Shown: positions 33,548-46,030, numbered from the stretch's first letter. The stretch: DNA of 64,000 nucleotides from Conchocele bisecta (GCA_029237695.1 CM055266.1:125602569-125666568); one strand, 5' to 3'. Made by a program: numbers and translations. Notes: generated by a model from the sequence alone, not told the origin.

Positions 33548-33904
33548 GCACGGGTCCAGATGTACTACTGCTGATGTTGTGGGTGCCAGGTCATTTATTG
33601 TTTCTTCAATATAACTGTCTATTTCATTGACGTTTAACGGCAACAGAGTTCATTGTTGCAATAACACGCGGGTAAGAAAACTATATTCCTTTATTGTTGC
33701 GTGCCGTGCAAAGCGAGCCCCTATCAGACAGAAACACTCCCAGTTTAATCCAGTTTAATCTTAGTGTTTCAATTCATTTGCAAAGTCAATAGAAACTTGT
33801 TGAACTGTTTGGTAAATGTCAGTGAAAAGTAAGAGTGAATCAGGAGCGCCGGAAGATCATAAGATTGGTCCGGCGAATCTAGTGATTGCACCCGCTACCC
33901 ACCC

Positions 33905-33993
33905 AAAGTGTATGTTGTTACCACTCAGTTGAACCGTCTCGCCGAGACGGTTCAACTGAGTGGTAACAACATACACTTCTGATGAGAAATAAG
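33905..33993. repeat. Family E perfect palindrome, copy E2
   Basis: AAGTGTATGTTGTTACCACT, then CAGTTGAACCGTCTCG, and a perfect complement, followed by the family flank TCTGATGAGAAATAAGA on the right only. Confidence 0.78.
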
Positions 33994-34257
33994 AAAAAAT
34001 GCTGAAAAGAATATGTACATTCCGTTTGTTTACATATGAATTCCAAATATGTCAAAAGTATTGATCCGGCAGACTCCGGACCTGCTGGACCTGTTCCGAC
34101 GCCCCTGTGAATATGTAAATTTCTGCATTTTCGCCGCTGAAAGTAATACTTTCATTAACATAATTGTCCCGAGAAATCACGTGGCCATAGTTGTAGATCA
34201 GACCTAGGCCATATACCTCAACTATATTCACATCAGCGAAATAATAATACTATGTTT

Positions 34258-34310
34258 TCCTTAGTCTAGTTGGCTATAACACGAGACTTATGAGATCAAG
34301 GTCGTTGATA
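34258..34310 (+). repeat. tRNA-like SINE head fragment
   Basis: CTTAGTCTAGTTGGCTATAA, then CACGAGACTTATGAGATCAA, resembles the A-box and anticodon arm of a tRNA-derived SINE. The B-box position reads GGTCGTTGATAGC and is not functional-looking. Confidence 0.35.
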
Positions 34311-34640
34311 GCGGTTATCAACTATCTGCAAGTGTATACATGGTTGATAGCATCGGCAATGTGTAACATGCAGATCTGCTGATTCCGCGTCAAATATGCA
34401 AACAAAAACAGTGTGTGAAATGCAGAACGAAAACATAAATAACCAACAGGGGTAAAGCCACCAGATAGTTGAATTAAAATGTATGTAGCCTCCATGTCCA
34501 GAGATGGGCACAGAAACAGGTTACTTCTTTGATGGCTGATGGTGTTAGTTATAGTGGGTGTTGGATACAGAATATAATTGACCGAACGCATCTCTGCAAA
34601 TTAAAAGCCGAAACTGTTCCATATATTGAACTAAATGTAT

Positions 34641-35154
34641 TTTTGACTAGAAACTGGGGCCGATGGCATTTGCGACCAGTGTAGACTTAGATCGGACTGC
34701 ACATTCGTACAGTCTGACCAGGGTCTGTCCTATTCGCGTTTCTAATAAACACAATAGACTAGTATCATGCTGCAGGAGTGTGCTATCAGACCCGAAGCCG
34801 ATTTCACCAACATTTCAAAGTATACTTTTCTAGCAAAGTATACTTTGAGGGAGTAATCATTTATTTTTCCTGAAATGCATTATTTCATTTAGAACTAGCG
34901 ACTGCATATATTTGATGATTAAAAGTATGCAGAATTATTATACTGAATTGATTACATTATCACAGCCATTTTGGCTGTGATAATGTAATCAATTCAGTAT
35001 AATACAAATTATTAAATTTATCCTAAAATTGAAAATTTCTCCCACAAAGTATACTTTGCTAGAAAAGTATACTTTGCAATCTTGGTGAAATACGGTACAA
35101 GAGCTAGACGTCTCCAAAATGTCATAAGCCCCATTTCTCCTGTCACGGCCATAC
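34641..35154. mobile_element. Family G element split by an F MITE, copy G7
   Basis: The left part ends GCAGGAGTGTGCTATCAGA near 34790. The right part resumes near 35100 and ends CCCATTTCTCCTGTCACGGC. The 305-bp F element between them makes this a nested insertion. Confidence 0.65.
34793..35096. mobile_element. Family F palindromic MITE, copy F5
   Basis: GAAGCCGATTTCACCAACAT to TTGGTGAAATACGGTAC, with the central stem TTACATTATCACAGCC intact. It lies inside the G element at 34641-35154. Confidence 0.78.
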
Positions 35155-35404
35155 ATTTCTGTGGCCTCGAGATTTGGGCGAGAAGCAGCTTTCTTCTATG
35201 CGAGGTGTGCCATTTAGCGATATGGACGATTGGTCGATCTGATAGATAGCGGCGCAACTAGAAGATAAAACTGAACAGATGTTTAGAAGATCTCGGCACC
35301 AGTCTAAACAGTGTGTAATTTGTAAGGTGATGTCCACCTGATGTAATAGCTATTGCGGAGATTGCCGATGATTACCGATTAATCCGATTAGCAGGTATGT
35401 TATG

Positions 35405-35428
35405 ATTGCGTCACAATTGCGTCACAAG
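35405..35428. promoter_or_regulatory. Tandem TTGCGTCA motifs
   Basis: ATTGCGTCACA repeats directly at an 11-bp spacing. TTGCGTCA resembles bZIP (C/EBP-ATF composite) half-sites. The following 100 bp is CpG-richer and unique. Confidence 0.2.
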
Positions 35429-36192
35429 TGCCCGTAGTGTCTCGTGCCGCTCGTTTCGGACTGACCCCACGTAGGGAGGGGCTGATGCTTAGCTTCCGCT
35501 AGACGGCGGGACATTGGGCCAGGGGTTCGGTTCAAAATCTCTACATGTATTTGCTAGTTGATATTATACACTAACATCTTTTGTGTGAGCCACAACTAAG
35601 ATGTATATTGTTATGTCTCACTGACGTTCCGGTCTCTATGTGTTTGCACGCGTATCTTTCACCGGCTGTTAGTCAAGACTTCGTCAACATGACAGCACAT
35701 ATTCTAAAAGCCGTTTGATCACCCAAAATAAAATACGGACATTATTGTACTTGACCATGTGCTATATAACCATCAATAGCTATGTATGAGTTCAATGGTA
35801 TTGTACAAACGTGTACATCTGCATCATGATTGTTTCAAGGAACGGTGGCATCAACTGTACCGGCGTCTTTAACTACATCAAACACAATCAGATAATGCAA
35901 TAACTTGACCACAAACAATTGCTTTATCTTTGCGTTTAATTAGCCCATGTTGATGGGTTGGTCATCTTCAAGCAGAACGCTCTCTTTCAGCTATTATTCA
36001 GCGGATCGATGGTGTCCCATATATTGGTATGGTGGCTCGTTAGACAAACACATTTCTTCGTCTCATGTTTGTTCTCGCTAATCCTGTGTCGGATATATCA
36101 TCAATGTTGCACACTGCGCTGGTGTAAAATGTTTCACGTCAAAAAATACACCGGTTTCCTGACGAGATGAACTCAACTAATTTAGAGCTATC

Positions 36193-36267
36193 ACATAAAC
36201 GCATTTTTCGTCTAGTAACCGGCGCAAGTTTCTTGCGCCGGTTACTAGACGAAAATGTGTTTATGCA
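36193..36267. repeat. Single near-perfect palindrome, 75 bp
   Basis: CATAAACGCATTTTTCGTCT, then AGTAACCGGCGCAAG, pairs with its complement around a TT centre. Confidence 0.78.
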
Positions 36268-36929
36268 GTATCTTCTGCATACAGCTGGAATCTTGCGCCT
36301 AATTCGTCGTGAAACCGTTTACGCCGGTGCGGAGCGCAGCACCAGTGTATATCCCGCGAGTATCCGACTTACTAACGGCCAGCTGAGGGCGAGTATATAA
36401 AAAAACGGTATTGAAACAGATGGGTGTGGGAACGTATAATGTAACAGGCCGAGTAAATTGCTTTTAAACCCATCCCTCCGGTCATGGCAGCTTGTTAATG
36501 AAAACAGAAACTGAATATTTTGAAAACCATTAATGTAAAATGAGGTGATTTTGACAAAGGCAAGACTGTTTTCCCTCAAGTCATGCTTTATTGTTTTTAC
36601 CTATCTCTAACAAACAGGAACAGTGTTTATGTGTGTAATGATATTTTATGAGTAAATAAGAAAATCTGTTTAGTTTCGGAGGGAGTACGTCGGTGATTTG
36701 AGTCTATCCATGAAATAACATCGTTTATAAAATCTCTATTTCTACGTGTTCGTCTACAAGATCAGCAATTTGCAAATGTTGTGCTAATGTGTTGAATTTC
36801 ATTAACAGTTTGTTTCTTCGTTTCAAGTCATACATGTGGTAATATGCTCTGCCAGGTGCTTGGTATATTTTCATTGCATGTGGGTACATACGAATATATA
36901 GACTGAAACAATTTTCCGTCGATTCATCC

Positions 36930-37119
36930 TTAACCCTTTGAACCCGAAATCCCGCTAAATCGGTTTATGCAAAAAGTGCAGATCCAGATGAGCCGGCTCG
37001 TAAAAAAACACCCCCTTTTCATAAATGGACGAATCTGAAAATCATTTTGTGACCATTGGATTGGTCGGAACATTAGCATATCACAGTCCATTCCAGTTCC
37101 TTAGGGTTGAAAGGGTTAA
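36930..37119. mobile_element. Family H element, copy H3 (reverse, internal deletion)
   Basis: TTAACCCTTTGAACCCGAAA to TTAGGGTTGAAAGGGTTAA. Half of the core hairpin is missing: GATGAGCCGGCTCGT runs directly into AAAAAAACACCCCC. Confidence 0.75.
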
Positions 37120-37300
37120 CATATAGTTCAGTGGTCTCAAGAAAACACATTTGTATCATAGCTTGTATCAAAATCCAGTTTTATTCTACATTACAGAGAC
37201 CAACACATTATGCAAAATGCACTTATAAACGATTACTACGTCTGTTCACGATTGCACATCATTCACATACTGCCTGTATTGGAATGTACATGTGCCAACT

Positions 37301-37373
37301 TACCGTGAAACCTCGCTAAACCGGACACCCTGGGAACATCCCAGGATGTCCGGTTTAGAAAGGTTCCGCTGTA
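37301..37373. mobile_element. Family B hairpin only, copy B7
   Basis: CCGTGAAACCTCGCTAAACC and GGTTTAGAAAGGTTCCGCTG, with CCCTGGGAACATCCCAGG at the centre. TA flanks both ends, and no tail is present. Confidence 0.6.
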
Positions 37374-37720
37374 TATACAACTGATTACGAAGCCCTAAAT
37401 CAAACAAGGCATAAAATGATTACTACCCCCGCCCATAGTTTTACTTAATCACATTTTGAGACGAGCAATAACACCGGGGAAGTGCAGTTTATGCTATGCC
37501 ATCATTAAACCGTTCTCAGTGGCAACCCAGTTAATCTGACCAATTATAGCAGACAACCGCGACAGACCGCGAAAACGGGTCTTACATTTCCTTTCCCAAA
37601 TGCCTACTTTTAATCTCCTCTTTGAGCTCATATATGACTGCATGTGTAACAATCTGAGATACAGCATATGCAAAATACGCTATCAAATACAACAATAGAA
37701 TATACCCGTGGAAGATACTA

Positions 37721-37793
37721 AGTGTAGAGAACACATACTTACGCCTTTTGGCTGTTAAACAGCCAAAAGGCGTAAGCATGTGTTCTCTACACT
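37721..37793. repeat. Single near-perfect palindrome, 73 bp
   Basis: AGTGTAGAGAACACATACTT, then ACGCCTTTTGGCTGTT, pairs with its complement with one mismatch. Single copy. Confidence 0.8.
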
Positions 37794-38180
37794 GGTGTAA
37801 GGTTTGTTTCTGCATGGCCTGCGTCAAATTGTTCGTGGAAAAACAAGGCCCCATCTGCTCCTCATTAGGTCGGTTTGTCAGTTAAATTTCAGTGTGAACC
37901 AAGTCGATGTGTATGAGCGAGCGAGGTAACAGATGCGCCATTGTAAACTACGGTTGCTGAAGGATAGACTATTGAAGTTGAGAGTCAGACAAACTTTATC
38001 ATAAAACATAAATGTACCATCATATAATGCGAACATAATGCATAACCTCCCTCAAATTGGACGCTGAAAAATAGTCAAGTGTGATTTCGATGAAGTTAAA
38101 TGTACTACGTATCTAATGAGTATGTCTGTTCATGATCGTAAAGCATACATCCATGTCTTGGAGTATGCATACAGCGGAAT

Positions 38181-38216
38181 TACAATGAAGCATCTCTAAA
38201 CCGGACATCCAGGGGA
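38181..38216. mobile_element. Family B fragment
   Basis: TACAATGAAGCATCTCTAAA, then CCGGACATCCAGGGG: one terminus only. Confidence 0.4.
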
Positions 38217-39044
38217 CCACATTTTACAATTTGATAAGACGTTTGGAAAATAAAATATAACACATCACATAATTATCGGCAATTCAAACCCGAAAACATG
38301 GCATGTATAGGTTTTGAAGCGCTTAGAAATACCGCGACATCTCGTAAAGATACATATCAGATCTCAAATGTAAAGTTGATCCGGCAATAGCGACTAATAC
38401 GAAACATTAGATGAAAAATTATATCATTGAATTCCGTGGTATTGTGGCCTATTCATGTGAATAACATGATCCGATGATGCCAATAATACTACTTTTCAGC
38501 ATCACGTGTATGTACAATGTATACGCATGTTGAATGAAAGTTGGATTAAAATCCGAACACTGGACACGCGTGCGTATGTATATTAGTATTAGCATGTAAT
38601 GTAACAATCCAGTTGTAGCATTTATTCCCCATCTGATATACAGTTTAGTGAAATGTAAGATATGTTATCATATGATGCGCGCTATACAAAGATCAAATCT
38701 GGTGTCCATATCTCGAACACATCGTCATAACTTAACACAATGCTTATCCACGCTTCGCGAATATTCTTTATCGTCAAACAATACCCGAGATAAGACAGTT
38801 ATCTGCCCCTAGATCTCCCGATTAGCGTCTCAGCTCTCCTGTGTCGCAGATATCAAACTGTATTTCAATATAGTTGTCAACCATTCGAGTATATATTTGA
38901 TCAAAGAGATACATTTGTGTGAATGTTTATTCATGGTGCATGTAACATAGTATTTGTATAAACATATTAATGAGCAAGAACCTGGCAAAATCAGCAACTG
39001 GTTTGTTTGTCTCTTGTAGCAGGTATTGCTGGTAAATACCTTCA

Positions 39045-39110
39045 AATGTTTGCGATGGATTAAAAGGAAATGCGGAATTCCGCATTTCCTTTTAATCCAT
39101 CGCAAACATT
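39045..39110. repeat. Single perfect palindrome, 66 bp
   Basis: AATGTTTGCGATGGATTAAA, then AGGAAATGCGGAA, is followed at once by its exact complement, with no loop and no mismatch. Confidence 0.85.
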
Positions 39111-39981
39111 AAAACCATCTACACATACTTGCTATACCTTTATATGTATATTTGTAAGCTATCTGAAACATGGTAAGGTTTATTTTTTCATATCGCATCT
39201 TGTTTGATATTGCCAGTTTTGTCAGTAGGCAGGAATAATTGTTTTGCAGGTTTATAAACCATGTTAATCTGATTTGGACGAGATTCAGACTTGGCTATTA
39301 ATTATCATACGGTTTGAAGTGTAATGTATTATTTATTTCATCCAGTGATTCGGTATGAATATAACAGCACCCGTGTCTAGTGGAGCGATGTAAAGTCAGA
39401 AACTAAATACTCATATTCTACTGTTTCACAAAACGTTGACATATTTTATCATCTTGAAAAATAAAAATATTATCTGAAGTATAAAATAACACATTTGATA
39501 CAGGTCATTTTCTGCTAATGTCACCTTGATAAATAGCATTGAAACAATATTGAAAATAGGAATTAATCTATGAGATAGCTAATTAGAAATGGCCATTATG
39601 TCAGTCATTAATGTCATTTATAGCGACAAGAACATCATATTACATCGCCGTTACTACACGATATTTAGTTTTCTGATTTGTATCTTGACTTAAAAATGTT
39701 AAATATCTGAAATTATTTTTTGACAAATTCTCCCACCCTTTTTCGAGCCAGTGTGTAATTACCAGGCTGCCTATGCCAGGCCTAGGGATACTATGATGAT
39801 TTTCTCTATTGAAAGTGCAAAAACTGATGTTTATCTTATCTTTCGCTTGTCAAGCATGATAGAACATTTTCTCTAGCGTCGGACAGACCTCCAAGTCAGT
39901 GAACGCGGGGGATAACCTCAGCTACTGCATTAACGTTTTCTAATAAGGAAACTAGCATTCACGAAGAGATGAAATATCCGT

Positions 39982-40047
39982 AAAGACCTGTTCAACAATT
40001 TACAATTTTCATTTTAATGAAAATTGTAAATTGTTGAACAGGTCTTT
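39982..40047. repeat. Single perfect palindrome, 66 bp
   Basis: AAAGACCTGTTCAACAATTT, then ACAATTTTCATT, is followed after two T by its exact complement. Confidence 0.85.
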
Positions 40048-40864
40048 TCCAACTCCAGAATGGAAATTTAAGGCATGCATTGTTTTCAAAGATTCATGAA
40101 CTAAATGGCGGCATAATGATTGAAAATGCCTGGAGGTATGACAAGACTGGTTTTCTCGGGGACAAGGTCAACAGTGCAATGGCTAACTGTGTGAAAGAAT
40201 TCTAGATAAGGATTCTTACATAATGTTACAATTTGATGTTTCAATTAAATTCTTCATTGAAATACGTATGACCTGCAATTAATACATGACACGCATTTTA
40301 TTTTCTAGATCACATATCTGATAAAACATGTGAAATGTCTCATGTCACTTTTGTAATGATGTACCTGTCCAAAATACATGTAGAAACGAAACGAATGTTC
40401 GGTCAGAGCACGTATAAGTGTCTTTATTGTTCACTGACGTAGTGTGATAAATATAACCCTTTCAATAAATATGTTAGATTCCCCACAGAGCGGGAATTTA
40501 TGACAATTCCACATGAATGTTTAACCAATGAATTTACGATGCTCGCATTACGTTGTATGGGTTGCAGAGATTTAAGAAATGTTATCTTAAACGACCGATT
40601 GGATCTTTGATGCTTAGTCGTATTGTGCAATCACGGGTGCGCAAGGACTGACTATCTCTCATAGGATCAACTGAATAATGAATATTTCTGTGTCGATCAC
40701 ATGTATCTAACGTTTTCAATTCGCCTATTGTTGAATAGTTTGCTTGATCGAGAGTGCATAACGTGATTAATTATGTCAGATCTAGGTGAACTTACAGCAC
40801 TATGTGAATAGTAAAACGACTTTCTAAATTTAGAATTCGGACTGACACTTTAACAGTTAATTCT

Positions 40865-40934
40865 CTGTGCATCGTATCGTTGAAATTGACACAATCCGAA
40901 CGGATTGTGTCAATTTCAACGATACGATGCACAG
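40865..40934. repeat. Single perfect palindrome, 70 bp
   Basis: CTGTGCATCGTATCGTTGAA, then ATTGACACAATCCG, is followed after AA by its exact complement. Confidence 0.85.
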
Positions 40935-41467
40935 TCACGACCCTGTCAAGAGTTTGCATGTATTGATACGGTTGCAAATATTGTCCAGCAGTAATACAGA
41001 GAAATGACACGATTTTCATATAAATTGTTTCGTTTGTCATAACAACGTATTGTATTTGTTACCATACAGTTAAATTGCCTGGGCTAGGCGGTTCCAAAAC
41101 AGACGTGATTGTATTACTCTAGAGGTCATTATGCGTTGCTATTACCGATTCTGTTTGTTTTGTGTGGGCTATATCAGCTAATTTTACATCGAAACTTTGT
41201 CAGAATTTGATGTCTTCAGTGTATAATTATTTTCTCTAAAAACAAATCGAGAGGTGTACGTTTCTGGGAACAGCTGATGGGGTATATTAATTCTCTCTCA
41301 TCACAAGAAATCCCACAAGTTGAACAACCGCTTGACCAAACTACACTATACGGATGTGTATAATATACTTTGATATGGTGTAAATGTGATCAAAGGTAAC
41401 CTAACATTGCTTGGAGACTGACTGAACAGCGCATCTTTGTAAAATACATGTATTAACAATTGTATAC

Positions 41468-41655
41468 CCTATCAACTGGAATTGACTATTCCATGTTGAT
41501 TTTTTAGACTATTCCATTAATCAGAAATGGGGTAAATTTTTAAAAATAACTTTTTCTAAAAATAACATCAGACACTATCCACAAACGGTGCAGATCCTGA
41601 TGAGACGGCTCGTTACGAGCCGTCTCATCTGGATCTACACTGCTTGTAACCATTG
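41468..41655. mobile_element. Family H element, diverged copy H5
   Basis: The core GTGCAGATCCTGATGAGACG, with perfect complement around CTCGTTACGAG, is well kept. The 5' body (GACTATTCCAT, AAATGGGGTAAAT) is only loosely related to H1/H2. Confidence 0.55.
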
Positions 41656-42390
41656 GAAGAATGGTCTTCGCTAGTATTTAAAGGATAAGCCCCTTTCGCC
41701 GAGTCCGACTTATTTACACCTGTCTGCGTGCGGCAATGAACGAAGTCTCTGCAGAACTGCCGGCGACATAGAGCAATAAAGAACAAAAATCTATCCGGGC
41801 AATTTAGATCTAGATCAGACATATCAGTATATTTTCACGATAAACATTATTTAGTGTTTGTTGCTTCGGGACGCGTAGCTAAAACCGAAGTATTTTTTTT
41901 TTCTGAATCAAATGTTTTGTTTACACAACGTTCCGCTGCCAGTAGTGTATAGTTTTTGTGTTGTGTCGTTATAACGCGACGAGCAAACACGTCCCCAATT
42001 CAGTTCGTCCCAGTGCAATACGCGCACATCGAACTCGTATTATTCTGTCAGCCATCAGAATCACTGCCTTGTCTCCTAAATTGATTTGGAAGATATCTGT
42101 TTTGTTTGCAAATTACTGAAAGTTCACACACATCCCATTACTATCAAATGTTCATCGATTGTTCACGTCATAGTGGGGAAATCTTTAAATTTGTTTGGAC
42201 TGAAGATCGGCGATATCCGGAGATACGATACTACTGAAACTCTCATGGACTTGCCAAAATGATTTAATTAGGTTAATACCTAATATCCGAGCAATATCAT
42301 GTATAATTGTCAGCGAACTCTGCTTATCAGGAGTGTAACACGTTCACGCTGAATAAAAAAATTTTAGCATGAAAACATGATTGTTTTTCA

Positions 42391-42496
42391 TATTTCTCAT
42401 CAAATGTATAATTATGTTGTTACCATTCAGTTGAACCGTCTCGTCGAGACGGTTCAAATGAGTGGTAACAATATATACTTTCATTGAGAAATAAAG
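42391..42496. repeat. Family E palindrome, copy E3
   Basis: TATTTCTCATCAAATGTATA, then GTTGTTACCATTCAGTTGAA, centre GTCTCGTCGAGAC, ending ACTTTCATTGAGAAATAAAG. Confidence 0.78.
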
Positions 42497-42578
42497 AACA
42501 TAAAAAATACGCTGTTTACTTAATACCTGTGAATCAGCAACCAACACGGTCGGGCGAACGGACAAAATGCATCATCCA

Positions 42579-42724
42579 GGGGCCCGTTTCACTAAACGTC
42601 GTACGACTAAAATGTTCGTAAGTGCAAAATTATGATAGTCTGTAAATTTCAGATTAACAATATTTTCTTGTAAAGTTGCACTTACGAACATTTTAATGTT
42701 ACGAATTTTAGTGAAACGGCCCCC
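42579..42724. repeat. Family A element, copy A4 (central stem deleted)
   Basis: GGGGCCCGTTTCACTAAACG to GTGAAACGGCCCCC. The central GCATAGGCTGC stem is missing, leaving about 146 bp. Confidence 0.7.
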
Positions 42725-43303
42725 TGGACATTCAACCGACACTTATTTTGCTAATGGAGCGAACTTGAGAGGGTGGATTTAACAACACGTGAGAAATTGT
42801 ACAAACAAATACGCTGTAAACGTACAAACATTTGCATGTTTAGGTAGCCGTCTAAATCAACATAGCCTCTTGTAATCAACACGCGCCACCCAGCCAACTC
42901 CGTTGCTACATTGGCAAATGGTTCCTCACAAATCGTGGCAGTACGGCCAACAATATAGTGTTGTTTCAGTCGTTAAACTAAAGATTGATATACATGGTAG
43001 TAAAACAAGATGACTAAATAGTTTTCATCACATTTGCCAGAGCCATAGAATTATTTTAGATTGATTGACCATGTGCATTCGAATCGTCCCTACTGCATAC
43101 GCTTAATGTGCGTTGCGTCGCGTAACTCATTATATATATGCAACACTGAGCATATTCTTCGACCAGCATCTAGAAATTAGGCTCAGTCAATCAGACTGCT
43201 TGGTTTCTAGTCTAATTGCGAGTCGATTTGGTGAATGGTTCAATGTTCAGCTACCAATACATGTTTTACGTCGTTCAGAGCAAGTTCTAGAAATGTATAC
43301 TCA

Positions 43304-43356
43304 AAATCAAGAAGTTTGGTTGGCCGAGAGCCTCGGCCAACCAATCTTCTTAATTT
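43304..43356. repeat. Single hairpin, 53 bp
   Basis: AAATCAAGAAGTTTGGTTGG and its complement CCAACCAATCTTCTTAATTT around CCGAGAGCCTCGG. Confidence 0.7.
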
Positions 43357-43649
43357 AGAGCATACATACTGAGTAAATGCTCAGGCAGTACCCATTCCTA
43401 CTATACGTGACATCATAGCGTAGTGATTTGAGGGTTTGGTGAGTATATGCGTTTTATGATATGAGGCTATTGCCGCATCAAGTGAACTACTTCCAGCTCT
43501 GCTTCTTAACAATATTTCACAAATATTATTATCATCTCGACGTTACGTAACCTTCCACACCCACCCATCCCGACAAATAAATAGTAGAGCAACCATATAA
43601 TATACTAATTATACAGATATTAACAGATAATTATTCCCTGCATATACTC

Positions 43650-43860
43650 GTCATGGAGTCAATCCCACAATGCTCTCTGCCAATGAAGTTGCAGTAGCTG
43701 ACGACGTCATGTGACCGTTGATAGGGGACGCTCGACAGGGTGCTGATGGATGGGGTAATTGGGGAGCGGGGTTGTTAACACCCCAGGAATGAACCGCCGT
43801 TATCTATTAATGAGACCATCGGAGAGAGGGAAGTAAACTTTGTGTCTGAAAATAGCATGA
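43650..43860. promoter_or_regulatory. Unique mixed-composition block, possible enhancer
   Basis: A repeat-free, GC-richer block in the large intron. It includes GCTGACGACGTCATGTGACC (a CRE-like palindrome) and CGTTATCTATTAATG (a GATA-type site, TTATCT). Candidate only. Confidence 0.2.
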
Positions 43861-43978
43861 GCCATAATCACACAGCGCAATTCACCATCGCATTTGTTTG
43901 TAATTCAACATATGAAATGTAAGGACCATTGTCAACCAATCATGTGTAATCTTTCCGCAATACTACAATATGTTCAAA

Positions 43979-44046
43979 AATTCTGCAAAAACCAGGAACA
44001 CACTTTTCCGACGTCGGAAAAGTGTGTTCCTGGTTTTTGCAGAATT
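43979..44046. repeat. Single perfect palindrome, 68 bp
   Basis: AATTCTGCAAAAACCAGGAA, then CACACTTTTCCGAC, is followed immediately by its exact complement. Confidence 0.85.
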
Positions 44047-44075
44047 ATCATATGTAGCCGGGGATTCAGGCTTTA

Positions 44076-44116
44076 GGACCTCCCAGCGTGTCCGTTTTAG
44101 AGAAGTTCCGCTGTAT
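44076..44116. mobile_element. Family B fragment
   Basis: CCTCCCAGCGTGTCCGTTTT, then AGAGAAGTTCCGCTGTA: one terminus only, placed 30 bp after a perfect palindrome. Confidence 0.45.
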
Positions 44117-44891
44117 TAATTTTGAAAATACGTGTTTGCTAGGATATTGTTTATAAACTATTAGTAAAAAGTAACAGATATTGGGATAAAGATAACATGT
44201 AAGAGATGCATCACACATATAGAGAAAAATAATAAAAATTAAATTCCTGAATTGACATTTTCCTCACGGTGTAACATAATTAACGTTATATACGAGTCTG
44301 TCGTCATAAACATGTATTTTAGACTATTGTTTCGTATTAAAAATCAAGCATATAATATGCTGGCATGTACAATGCGTGCGCTCTTCATTTACATCACGCT
44401 TAATGAACAAGGTATGATATATCACTGCATGGCATGCATGTGACAAACACATCACCAAATAATTGTCGTAGAAAATTACATATTTAATCGCACCATCATA
44501 AATGTCGAGTGAATAACTATTGAATATTATTCCACTTCCCCGATTGATTCAATAATTTAACAAGTGAACATACATTCATAAATACGCCATTAAATAGGTC
44601 TCCGTGTAATACCGCCCATTTTCAAATGATCTATTAAAATAATCAAACTTCTTCAGACATTTAACGGCTGTTTCTGAATAGCGAGGGCTGTGCGAATTTT
44701 AATCTTGTTTGTATGCTGTTGACACATTTGGCAGAAAAAATAAACAAGATTGACATCTGGTAGAGCTCAGTACGGGTTAGTGAAAAATATATTCGAGTGA
44801 GCGTAATCATGAAACGACAGCTTAGCAACGCGTTTTTAGACTAGCCGCAGAAATCCAACCAAAACTACATTCGCTGCAAAGAGTTTCTAAG

Positions 44892-44953
44892 AAACAGCGT
44901 TGATCCTGATCAGACTGCACGAAAGTGCAGTCTGATCAGGATCAACGCTGTTT
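44892..44953. repeat. Family G-like perfect core hairpin, 62 bp
   Basis: AAACAGCGTTGATCCTGATC, then AGACTGCAC, pairs perfectly with its complement around GAAA. Confidence 0.78.
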
Positions 44954-45439
44954 GTTAATACCAATATGTGTGATACCCCATGGGTAAACATTCTGTTTTA
45001 TCCACTAGTGTCTGCGAGGCGTGCCTGTACATTTGGCCAGTGACATGCATATTTAACGGTGCCGGTTCCAAGAGCTGGAAAACGTATCAACATTCCGGAA
45101 CAAGATCAGATATACACAGTGTACGGTGTTTCTCCAGATAGTTGTCGATCTGACAACATTAAATATCCCTAGCTGTTAGAAAACGCGACTTACGGTCTAA
45201 AACTCCTGCAATTCCAATCGGAATATATACAATTTTAGAGTTATATTTTCAGTTACAGAAGGGCGATTCTTAACGGTATGCGCACGAATTCGAATTAGAG
45301 ATCGGTATACAGTTCGCTCTCAACTTCATGTCCGTGTTGGCGCATCAGAAAAGTGTTTACAAGCGAAGCCCATCAGCGCTGTGATGAATTCCTCCGGGTG
45401 GGATAACATCTTCATATTAATTAGAGGCTAGGCAATCGT

Positions 45440-45620
45440 GGCAAGGTGGTTGGAGATGCCAGTCTGCATCTACGGCATTTCCAGCTGGTGATCGTCACAT
45501 ATCGCCGAATTCTCGCGGTCGAACGTATTAACGATGCGGTGCGAACTTTTTTGACAAGTGCGCCGGCGAGTCGTTCTCACGTCACGGCGCGGCGGCCATC
45601 TTGGGTTCGCGATTATTTCC
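45440..45620. promoter_or_regulatory. CpG-rich island-like block, possible internal promoter
   Basis: Locally rich in CpG and repeat-free. On the minus strand it reads CCAAGATGGCCGCCGCGCCG, a YY1-type AAGATGGC motif, followed by TGACGTGAG (CRE-like and donor-like). YY1 motifs of this orientation sit just downstream of start sites in many animal promoters. A transcript from here would include the C-finger but not the N-finger exon. No transcript evidence is available. Confidence 0.2.
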
Positions 45621-46030
45621 AATGTGAAAAGTGTCACCGAAATGTCACGCAGTGAATACTTACGACAGCGGAAAGTGTAATATTTCTATAAAGTTGCTGA
45701 ATATATATTTTTCTTACCACATTCCTAACAAGACAAGGTTATGTTAATTTGTTTTGGGTGTAGAATATACGACGGCGCGGATGTGTTTTAGTCAATTCAC
45801 CGTGCGTCCCAGTGATGCCCATTAATCTTATCCCCCGTGTGAATACTCCCTCTATTCATAGATTGTCAAAACATATATTGCATAACCGTGCTTGCAAGAC
45901 GCCGTGTTAACTTCGGATTCATTAATTGTAGAAGCCGTGTTATTATAACGTCCGTGTTTGTGAGATGAAATTTCAACTGTGGGATTTACACACTGCCTTC
46001 TGTAATACTGTTGCGCTTTCTTTGTAACGT

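Noticed and set aside
35470..35540. Possible tRNA (GGTTCAAAATC B-box-like word)
   Set aside because: No A-box at proper spacing and no cloverleaf stems.
39045..39110. Perfect palindromes as microRNA precursors
   Set aside because: Animal pre-miRNAs have bulges and a loop of several nt; these are exact with no loop. Not excluded as other small-RNA sources.
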